A stretch of DNA of 36,379 nt from a bacterium (lineage in GTDB: Bacteria; Krumholzibacteriota; Krumholzibacteriia; LZORAL124-64-63): positions 1 to 36,379 of the forward strand of contig JAHIYU010000163.1 in assembly GCA_018814885.1 (NCBI GenBank), read 5' to 3'. The translations under genes were made by a program, and so were the position numbers. Below, one piece after another: positions 30,215 to 36,379 of this stretch. Within the stretch, counting starts at the first letter, position 1. Every line of letters starts with the position of its first letter. The notes beneath the pieces were generated by a model that searched no databases, had not been told where the DNA came from, and saw nothing but the letters and a program-made list of their open reading frames with translations.

Positions 30215-31768
30215 CTATCGGGGACGCATCACGGCGAACGGCACGATCATCTCCTCGAGGCTGACGCCGCCGTGCTGGAAGCTCCCGCGATACAACCTTT
30301 CGTACTCATGGTAGTTGGTCGGATAGACCAGATAATGGTTCTCGGTCGTGATGGCATAATTCTCGATGGCGGACTGACGAGGCAACATGTATTCCTCCGG
30401 CTCCTTCATCAGGAACACGGCCTTCTCGTCCACACCGAGATTGTCCCCGTACTTGTAGCGCACGTTGCTGCTGGTGTCGCGGTTGCCCTTGATGGTCGTG
30501 GCCTTGGTGCACATGGTCGACCCGTGATCGGTCGTGATGATCACGGTCACGTCCTTGCGGGCCAGGTGCTTCAACACCTCGAACAGCGTCGAATGTTCGA
30601 ACCAGCTGCGCATCAGGGAGCGGAAGGCGGCCACGTCCGGCGCCAGTTCCTTGAGGATCGACGACTGGGCGCGGCCGTGCGCCATGATGTCCAGGAAGTT
30701 GTATACCGCGGCCACCAGCCGCAGGTCGTCCAGCGAACCGACGTGGCGGCGCAGATCATCGGTGTCGCGCGCGTCGTAGACCTTGTAGTAGCGGTAGCTG
30801 GTGGCCGCCGGCGAGTTCAGGCGCTTGAGCTGCTCGCCCAGCAGTTCCTGCTCGTGGGCGTTCTTGGAATGCTGCTGGACGCTGGATCCTTTCCACCACT
30901 CGGGGTAGCTGGACGCGATCTCGCCGGGGTAGATGCCCGCGAACAGGGCGTTGCGGGCGAAAGGGGTGGCGGTGGGCAGGATCGACCAGTAGAGACGCCT
31001 TTCGATCTGGAAGTAGGGCTCCAGCAACGATTCCACGTGCTGCCACTGATCCAGCCGCATGCAGTCGATGACGATGAAGTAGACCTGACGGCCGGATTCG
31101 ATCTCCGGCGCGACCCAGGTGCGGATCATGTCGGGACTGAGGAGCGGGGACCCGTCGGCCCCGTTGACCCAGCCCGCGTAATGATCGCGTACGTAACGGG
31201 CGAAGACGCGGTTGGCCTCGGCGCATTGCTCCTCGTGCGTGCTGAGCAGACCGTGGTCGCTGTACGAATAGAGGTCCAGCTCCCAGGTGACAAGATCCGA
31301 GTAGAGGGATTCCCAATCCGACGGCGTCCGCGCGTTCGCGAGACGAGCGGATACGCCCTGGTAGTGGGACAGGAAATCGCGGTTTATCTGTTCGCCGCGG
31401 ATGCGGCGGCCCTCCAGCAGCCGCTTCAGCGCCGAGACGATCTGCAGGGGCGAGACCGGCTTGACGAGATAGTCGTCGATGCGCCGGCCGATGGCCCGGT
31501 TCATCAGGTCCTCTTCCTCGCTCTTGGTGATCATCACCACGGGTACGTTGTCGCGGACCTGCTTGAGCTCGCCGAGGGTTTCGAGGCCGCCCATGCCGGG
31601 CATCATCTCGTCCAGCAGGATGGCGTCGTAGGGGGTTTTGCGCAGCAGCTCGACGGCATCCCGCCCGTTGTTCGCGCCCTGCACCTCGTACCCCTTCTCG
31701 GTCAGGTAGACCACGTGGGAACGCAATTCCTCTATCTGGTCATCGACCCACAGGATCTTGAACGGCAA
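30215..31768 (-). CDS. porX: PorX-like response regulator with PglZ domain
   Basis: A 517-residue protein, the length expected for PorX of type IX secretion. The receiver (1-120) has Asp9/Asp10, phospho-acceptor Asp53 in ILLDEMMPGMGG, Thr81 and Lys103. A helical linker leads to a PglZ/alkaline-phosphatase-fold domain (about 205-517) with FIVIDCMRLDQW, LPTATPFARNALF and ITTDHGSTM, whose Asp/His/Thr pattern suits metal-dependent phosphodiesterase activity; PorX has been described as cutting cyclic oligonucleotides. There is no DNA-binding helix-turn-helix. TTG 31768 starts one base after the kinase stop (TAA), with GGAGGGG upstream. Adjacent kinase implies a dedicated pair. Confidence 0.9.
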   Translation of the reverse strand: MPFKILWVDDQIEELRSHVVYLTEKGYEVQGANNGRDAVELLRKTPYDAILLDEMMPGMGGLETLGELKQVRDNVPVVMITKSEEEDLMNRAIGRRIDDYLVKPVSPLQIVSALKRLLEGRRIRGEQINRDFLSHYQGVSARLANARTPSDWESLYSDLVTWELDLYSYSDHGLLSTHEEQCAEANRVFARYVRDHYAGWVNGADGSPLLSPDMIRTWVAPEIESGRQVYFIVIDCMRLDQWQHVESLLEPYFQIERRLYWSILPTATPFARNALFAGIYPGEIASSYPEWWKGSSVQQHSKNAHEQELLGEQLKRLNSPAATSYRYYKVYDARDTDDLRRHVGSLDDLRLVAAVYNFLDIMAHGRAQSSILKELAPDVAAFRSLMRSWFEHSTLFEVLKHLARKDVTVIITTDHGSTMCTKATTIKGNRDTSSNVRYKYGDNLGVDEKAVFLMKEPEEYMLPRQSAIENYAITTENHYLVYPTNYHEYERLYRGSFQHGGVSLEEMIVPFAVMRPR

Positions 31769-31769
31769 T

Positions 31770-33014
31770 TTAATTCCCCTCCCCGGGCAGCGTGATCAGG
31801 AACGTGGTGCCCGTGGCACCGGTGCGCTCCACCTGGATGCGGCCGCCGTGATACTGGACGATGATGCGTTTCACCAGGGCGAGTCCCATGCCCCAGCCGC
31901 GGCTCTTGGTGGTGAAGCCCGCCTCGAAGATGCGGTTCCTGTGGGCGGACGGGATGCCGCTGCCGGTGTCGGAGACCCTGATCAGCGCGCCGCCGCGGGG
32001 ACCATCGTCCAGCCTGGCCAGGATGGTGCCGCCCTGTTCGGGCAAGGCGTCGATGCCGTTCTTGATCAGGTTCTCGAGGACCCATTCCATGAGATCGCGA
32101 TTGAAGCGGCACAGGTTGTTCAGCTCGCACTCGCACCTCAGGTCCACGCGTCCACTCAGGTGGGGCAGCCGCTTCTCAAAATAAGCCACTGCGGACATTA
32201 CCGCATCCTGGAGGTCGGTGTCGTCCAGGCGGGGGCGGGAGCCGATCTTGCTGAACCTTTCCGACACCTTCCCCAGCCGCGACACGTCGCGGCCGATCTC
32301 CTCGACCACCTCGTCCTCCCCCGAGGCCCTGTCCCGCAGGATGGCCAGCCAGCCCAGGATCGACGTGATGGGCGTGCCCAGCTGGTGGGCCGTCTCCTTG
32401 GCCATGCCGGCGAACAGCTTCTGCTCGTCGCCGTCCCATTTGACATTGAGGGCCCAGACGATGAGCAGGAAGAAGACCACCAGCAGCATCAGTTCCAGGT
32501 AGGGCATCCAGCGGATGTGTCGGCCCAGCACGGACGCGCCGTAGTGGAGGGTGAGCATGCGCTGGCCGGTGGCCGGATCGGTGATGGCGAAGGGTTCGTT
32601 GCGGGCGTCGTATTCACGAATCAACTCGAGTATCCGGTCCAGTTCGGGACCGTTGCCCCCCTCGGGATCGATCCCGGCGAGGGTTTCCTGCTCGTCGGGC
32701 ATGGGGATGCCGATCATGGTGCCGTTCCACAGCACCGGCCGTCCCTGGTTGTCCGTGACGATGAAGGGAACGTCCATCTCGCGCGTGCGGGTCAGCACTT
32801 CGCCCAGGCCGACGATCTGGCCATGGGCCAGGTGCAGGCTCGCGAAATGGGACAGGAGCCAGGTCGAGAGCCTGGCCTGTTCCTCCACCCGGTCGGCGAC
32901 GCGAAAAGCGGCCTGACTGATGGCCATGAAGATGATGAGGCTGCCGACCAGCAGGTAGGCGGTGAAGATGTGGCGCTTGCGCAGCCTCTTGAGCGACTGT
33001 GGCCACCAGGCCAT
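31770..33014 (-). CDS. porY: PorY-like sensor histidine kinase
   Basis: A 414-residue membrane kinase. Two membrane helices (about 17-37 and 171-190) enclose a periplasmic sensor domain of roughly 130 residues. His210 lies in the H-box MAKETAHQLGTPITSILGW, the type common in FCB kinases including PorY. The ATPase part has the N-box ENLIKNGIDA (314-323), DTGSGIP (349-355), FEAGFTTK and GWGMGLAL. ATG 33014 follows GAGGAGG. It starts 29 nt after serS and runs into porX, the likely partner. The name is inferred from its H-box and neighbour; sequence comparison would be needed to call it an ortholog. Confidence 0.83.
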   Translation of the reverse strand: MAWWPQSLKRLRKRHIFTAYLLVGSLIIFMAISQAAFRVADRVEEQARLSTWLLSHFASLHLAHGQIVGLGEVLTRTREMDVPFIVTDNQGRPVLWNGTMIGIPMPDEQETLAGIDPEGGNGPELDRILELIREYDARNEPFAITDPATGQRMLTLHYGASVLGRHIRWMPYLELMLLVVFFLLIVWALNVKWDGDEQKLFAGMAKETAHQLGTPITSILGWLAILRDRASGEDEVVEEIGRDVSRLGKVSERFSKIGSRPRLDDTDLQDAVMSAVAYFEKRLPHLSGRVDLRCECELNNLCRFNRDLMEWVLENLIKNGIDALPEQGGTILARLDDGPRGGALIRVSDTGSGIPSAHRNRIFEAGFTTKSRGWGMGLALVKRIIVQYHGGRIQVERTGATGTTFLITLPGEGN

Positions 33015-33043
33015 GCCGGCCTCCTCGGCGGTTGGCGGAAGTT

Positions 33044-34303
33044 CTAGCCGATGGACTCGAGTCCGGCCAGGTAGGGACGCAGCGCTTCCGGCACGCGGAT
33101 GCGGCCGTCCGGGGTCTGGTAGTTCTCCATGACGGCCACGATCACGCGCGGCAGCGCCAGTCCGGAACCGTTGAGCGTGTGCACGTAACCGCCGCCGCCG
33201 GGGCCCTTGAAACGGATACCGGCCCGGCGCGCCTGGAAATCCTCGAAATTGCTGCAGGACGAGACCTCCAGCCAGGCGCCGACACCGGGCGCCCAGGCTT
33301 CCAGGTCGTAGCATTTGGCCGCGGCGAAGCTGAGATCGCCGGTGGCGAGGGTCTGTACGCGATAGGGCAGTTCGAGGCGACGCAGAACCTCCTCGGCGTC
33401 GTCGGTCAGGGCTTCGAGCGCGTCGTAGGACGCCTCGGGCCGCACGAACTGGACCATCTCCACCTTGTGGAACTGGTGCACGCGCAACAGGCCGCGCGTG
33501 TCCTTGCCTGCGGCGCCGGCCTCTCGTCTGAAGCAAGGCGAGAACGCCACGTACTTGACGGGCAACCGGTCGGCCGACAGGGTCTCCTGGCGGTGGATGT
33601 TCGTGACCGAAACCTCGGCGGTGGGGATCAGGAAGAGGTCGTCCACGGCGCAGAAGTACATGTCGTCTTCCATCTTGGGAAGTTGGCCCGTGCCGGTCAT
33701 GGCGTCCCGGTTGACCAGGTACGGCACGTTGACTTCCGTGTAGCCCTGTTCGAGATGCACGTCGATCATGAAGTTGATCAGAGCCCGTTCCAGACGCGCG
33801 CCCTGCCCGCTCAACAGCGTGAAGCCCGAGCCGGACATCCGCGCCGCGGCCTCCGGGTTCATCATCCCGAGTGCCGCGCCCAGTTCCCAGTGGGGTCTGG
33901 CGGCGGAGTCCGGCGCGCGGACCTCGCCCCATTCGCGCACCAGCTGGTTTTCCTCTTCGCCACCCTCGGGAACGCTCTCGTGCGGCACGTTGGGAATGCG
34001 CAGATACAGTTCCCCGACCTCGGCCTCGGCGGCCGCGGCTTCCTGCTTGAGCGCCTTGATGCGGCCGGAGATCTCCTTCATGCGCGAGATCGCCTCGGCT
34101 GCGTCCTCGCCGGTCTTGCGGCGGGCGGCGATGTCCTTGTTGGCCCTGTTCGCCTCGGCCTGGAACTCCTCCAGGCTCTTCAGCGCCTCGCGCCGCGCGG
34201 CGTCCTTTTCGTAATAGGCATCGACGTCGAACGATTCGCGCTTGGCCCTGACGGCCCACGTCACGCGCTCCCGGTTCTCCCGCAGATATTTTCTGTCCAG
34301 CAA
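33044..34303 (-). CDS. serS: Seryl-tRNA synthetase
   Basis: A 419-residue class II synthetase that charges tRNA-Ser, and tRNA-Sec where one exists. A long antiparallel coiled-coil arm occupies about 25-105. Motif 2 is FSPCFRREAGAAGKDTRGL; motif 3 lies in NGSGLALPRVIVAVMENYQ; EVSSCSNFEDFQARR is the usual serine-site block. TTG 34303 follows TGGAGGA and gives the standard LLDRKYLREN start; an in-frame ATG at 34339 lies before this leader and is less likely. It opens the long operon behind the promoter at 34369-34397. Confidence 0.95.
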   Translation of the reverse strand: MLDRKYLRENRERVTWAVRAKRESFDVDAYYEKDAARREALKSLEEFQAEANRANKDIAARRKTGEDAAEAISRMKEISGRIKALKQEAAAAEAEVGELYLRIPNVPHESVPEGGEEENQLVREWGEVRAPDSAARPHWELGAALGMMNPEAAARMSGSGFTLLSGQGARLERALINFMIDVHLEQGYTEVNVPYLVNRDAMTGTGQLPKMEDDMYFCAVDDLFLIPTAEVSVTNIHRQETLSADRLPVKYVAFSPCFRREAGAAGKDTRGLLRVHQFHKVEMVQFVRPEASYDALEALTDDAEEVLRRLELPYRVQTLATGDLSFAAAKCYDLEAWAPGVGAWLEVSSCSNFEDFQARRAGIRFKGPGGGGYVHTLNGSGLALPRVIVAVMENYQTPDGRIRVPEALRPYLAGLESIG

Positions 34304-34368
34304 GGGGATTCCTCCAGCCAGATGGCGTCTGTTTCGCATTGCATTCGGCCGTGGCGGCTGTTAAGAAG

Positions 34369-34397
34369 GGTATAGACCAACGACCTGGGACGGGCAA
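34369..34397 (-). promoter_or_regulatory. Promoter of the serS-lptD operon
   Basis: Minus strand TTGCCC (34397-34392), 17-bp spacer, TATACC (34374-34369), 66 nt before TTG 34303. Confidence 0.55.
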
Positions 34398-34478
34398 GGC
34401 AAATCACCCCTGCCCCGCCCGGGATCGGTGTGTCCGCCGAACGGTCCTCTCTCCACGTCACGCCAGAACGGGAACACG

Positions 34479-35234
34479 ATGATGGACTCCGCCGCGCCGG
34501 CCGCCGCCCTGCGCAAGCTGCCCCTGGACCAGCGCGTCATCACGGCCCTGGACGTCCCCGACCCCGGATCCGCCTGCACCCTGGCGGCCGCCCTGGGCGA
34601 GCGGGGCAGGATCGTCAAGATCGGGTTGGAGCTCTTCACCGCCGCCGGCCCGGCGGTCCTCGCCGCGCTGCGTGACATGAACAAGGAGGTCTTCCTGGAC
34701 CTCAAATACAAGGACATCCCGAATACGGTGGCCGGCGCGGTCGGGGCGGCCTGCGGCCTGGGAGTCGTCATGATGACGTTGCACGCCGACGGCGGGCGGC
34801 GCATGATGGAAGCCGCGGTCGAGGCGGCGGAGAAGGCCGCCGGTCCGGGACAGCGGCGACCGGCACTGCTGGCGGTCACCGTGTTGACCAGCCTCAACCT
34901 GGCGGAGGCGGACGAAACCGCCCCCGGCGGGGGGCCGCTCCGGGACAGGATCGTGCGTCTGGCACGACTGGCCCTGGACAGCGGCTGCGACGGCGTGGTC
35001 TGCTCTCCCCGGGATCTTCCGGCCCTGCGCGACGAGGTGGGCGGCGAGCTGCTGGCGGTCACGCCCGGCGTGCGGCCCGCGGGTTCCTCCGATGACGACC
35101 AGTGCCGGGTCGCCACACCGGCCGAAGCCATGAAGAGCGGCGCGGATTTCCTCGTCGTCGGTCGCCCCATCACCCGGGCCGGCGATCCCGCCGCGGCGTT
35201 GTTGGAGATCAGCCAGGAGTTGTCGTCCGCATGA
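34479..35234 (+). CDS. pyrF: Orotidine 5'-phosphate decarboxylase
   Basis: A 251-residue barrel enzyme that makes UMP, the last de novo pyrimidine step. TALDVPD at the start binds substrate; the catalytic D-x-K-x-x-D is Asp74, Lys76 and Asp79 in FLDLKYKDIPNTV; TPGVRP and VVGRPITRAGDP bind phosphate near the end. Two ATGs follow each other (34479 and 34482); either may be used, behind the weak leader GGGA. It overlaps pyrE as ATGA and is divergent from serS. Confidence 0.95.
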   Translation: MMDSAAPAAALRKLPLDQRVITALDVPDPGSACTLAAALGERGRIVKIGLELFTAAGPAVLAALRDMNKEVFLDLKYKDIPNTVAGAVGAACGLGVVMMTLHADGGRRMMEAAVEAAEKAAGPGQRRPALLAVTVLTSLNLAEADETAPGGGPLRDRIVRLARLALDSGCDGVVCSPRDLPALRDEVGGELLAVTPGVRPAGSSDDDQCRVATPAEAMKSGADFLVVGRPITRAGDPAAALLEISQELSSA

Positions 35235-35806
35235 CTGAGTCTGAACTGCTGAACCTGATGAGTGAACTGGGCGCGCTCGAGCGCGGCCATTTCGAGCTCA
35301 GCAGCGGCCTGCACAGCGATACGTATTTCCAGTGCGCGCAGGTGCTGCAGTTCCCGGAGCTCGCCACCGAGCTCGGCCGTCGCCTCGCCGGACGCTTCGA
35401 AGCCGATTCCTGCGACCTCGTCGTCTCCCCCGCGCTCGGTGCGATCCTGCTGGGCCACGAGGTCGCGAGAGCCGTGGGCCGCCGCTTCGTCTTCACCGAG
35501 CGCAAGGAAGGCGTGATGCGCCTGCGGCGCGGCTTCAGCATCCAGACCGGCGAGAGGGCCCTGATCGTCGAGGATGTCGTCACCCGCGGTACCTCCACGC
35601 GCGAAGTCGCGGACCTCGTCGAGCAGGCAGGCGGACAGGTATGCGGCCTGGCCTCGCTGGTCGACCGCACCGACGCCGGCGTGGAACTGCCCGCCCCTTT
35701 GGAGTCGTTGCTGCAAGTGGACGTGGCCACGCACGATCCGGACGAATGTCCCCTGTGCGCCCAGGGCCTGCCGCTCGTGAAACCCGGCAGCCGACGGGGA
35801 CGCTGA
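35231..35806 (+). CDS. pyrE: Orotate phosphoribosyltransferase
   Basis: A 191-residue enzyme joining orotate to phosphoribosyl pyrophosphate to make OMP, the substrate of the upstream pyrF product. LSSGLHSDTYFQC is the orotate-side block; VFTERKEG precedes the PRPP loop LIVEDVVTRGTSTRE (111-125). The C-terminal DECPLCAQG-x-PLVKPGSR is common in bacterial PyrE of this type. ATG 35231 overlaps the pyrF stop and AGGAG lies 13 nt before it. Confidence 0.95.
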   Translation: MTESELLNLMSELGALERGHFELSSGLHSDTYFQCAQVLQFPELATELGRRLAGRFEADSCDLVVSPALGAILLGHEVARAVGRRFVFTERKEGVMRLRRGFSIQTGERALIVEDVVTRGTSTREVADLVEQAGGQVCGLASLVDRTDAGVELPAPLESLLQVDVATHDPDECPLCAQGLPLVKPGSRRGR

Positions 35807-35809
35807 GCG

Positions 35810-36379
35810 GTGTCGCACGCGGCCCTCACCCGGCGCTTGCTGGCAGCGGCCGCCGCCCTGGCGCTGACGTTCACCTGGCTGGCGGCGCGTGAGCCGTTGC
35901 CGCATCACGCCGCGAGCGATCTCTACACCCACCTGTCGGTCGCGCGCCACCTGATTCAGGGGGACGGATTCGTCAACGACATGGTCTACCCCCTGTCCCT
36001 CTCCTTTCCCTTCGCCGCGCACGTGCCGCAGCCTCTCGTCCACCGCCCCCCCGGCTATCCCTTGCTGATGACGCTACCCGTGGCGTTCGCCGGCGGCGAT
36101 CCAGCCCGCGCGGAAGCGATGGCGGGACACCTGAGCCTGCTGTTCCTGGCGCTGATCGCCTGGTGCGGCGCTGCCCACGCCGTCGGGCGGGGGCGCGGCG
36201 ACGTCGTGCTGCCCTGGCTGGCCGTGCTGCTGGTGAATCCCCTGCTGCAGATGACCGTGGGCTGGGCCCAGGTGGAGATCCCCACGGCCCTGCTGCTGCT
36301 CTGGCTCTGGACACGCCTGCGCGCCGCCGCCCAGGGTTCCGCCGGGACGCCGGCCGCGCGCGCGGCCGCCGCAAACGGG
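35810..36379 (+). CDS. Membrane glycosyltransferase-like protein, partial
   Basis: The 3' end is cut by the window; 190 codons are visible from GTG 35810, three nt after the pyrE stop, with GGGGA upstream. A first membrane helix (about 8-26) is followed by a periplasmic loop with ASDLYTHLSVARHLIQGDGF, the acidic residue and pattern of GT-C enzymes such as ArnT/GT39-type transferases, then HRPPGYPLLMTLPV and further Leu-rich helices. It probably transfers sugar from a lipid carrier in the periplasm (inferred). No stop is reached, which is why only the start is described. Confidence 0.7.
   Translation, partial: MSHAALTRRLLAAAAALALTFTWLAAREPLPHHAASDLYTHLSVARHLIQGDGFVNDMVYPLSLSFPFAAHVPQPLVHRPPGYPLLMTLPVAFAGGDPARAEAMAGHLSLLFLALIAWCGAAHAVGRGRGDVVLPWLAVLLVNPLLQMTVGWAQVEIPTALLLLWLWTRLRAAAQGSAGTPAARAAAANG

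Noticed and set aside
1..36379. tRNA, rRNA, riboswitch or CRISPR array
   Set aside because: Intergenic gaps are short, and none showed cloverleaf, conserved rRNA or repeat-spacer structure by eye.

Overview
The window is GC-rich bacterial chromosome from a Gram-negative, two-membrane organism: it carries lptD, outer-membrane barrel-like proteins, a lipoprotein and periplasmic c-type haem proteins. A gingipain-type C25 protease ending in a YPNPFNPST-type sorting domain and a PorX-like response regulator (receiver plus PglZ) next to a PorY-like kinase point to the FCB group. The gene style resembles deep FCB lineages such as Krumholzibacteriota or Eisenbacteria more than classical Bacteroidota, but this is inference; no rRNA or tRNA gene was seen.

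Layout. 1-2300 is a graveyard: an intact IS4-family element (309-1752, perfect 21-bp ends, 8-bp target duplication CGCGATCA) sits inside a dead IS5-family transposase fragment, which abuts a truncated family-2 glycosyltransferase remnant. 2381-3649 (-) is an outer-membrane barrel candidate with a Cys4 mature N-terminus. 3936-6126 (+) is an NhaD-type antiporter plus an unknown soluble protein. 6259-10935 (-) is the 1558-residue C25 protease. 11133-12287 (-) is a lipoprotein with Gly/aromatic repeats. 12557-14735 (-) is a Fur-family regulator, alanine racemase and a TerB-like protein. 14869-17309 (-) is an operon of two small zinc-ribbon proteins, an envelope protein and a beta-propeller. 17459-20519 (-) holds a DnaQ-like exonuclease, a periplasmic unknown and a metallophosphatase/tetrahaem protein whose frame contains one UGA. 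20793-21089 (-) is HU. 21185-34303 (-) is a long, tightly packed operon: serS, porY-like, porX-like, tsaE, tsaB, rimI, accD, folC, a ROK kinase and lptD. 34479-36379 (+) is pyrF, pyrE and the start of a membrane glycosyltransferase cut by the window edge.

The most notable observation is at 20343-20345 (-). An in-frame TGA occupies the last position of an EPCG-x motif where I recall relatives of this metallophosphatase/cytochrome family having cysteine (EPCGC). A perfect 8-bp stem with a GGA loop begins 20 nt downstream, at a distance typical of a bacterial SECIS. The gene is therefore annotated as one candidate selenoprotein of 454 residues (Sec59) and not as two broken ORFs. No selA, selB, selC or selD gene was recognised in the window.

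The PorX/PorY-like pair together with a C25 protease carrying a sorting domain suggests a type IX-like secretion programme. Here its two regulators are adjacent and lie in one operon with translation, t6A, lipid-precursor and LPS-export genes.
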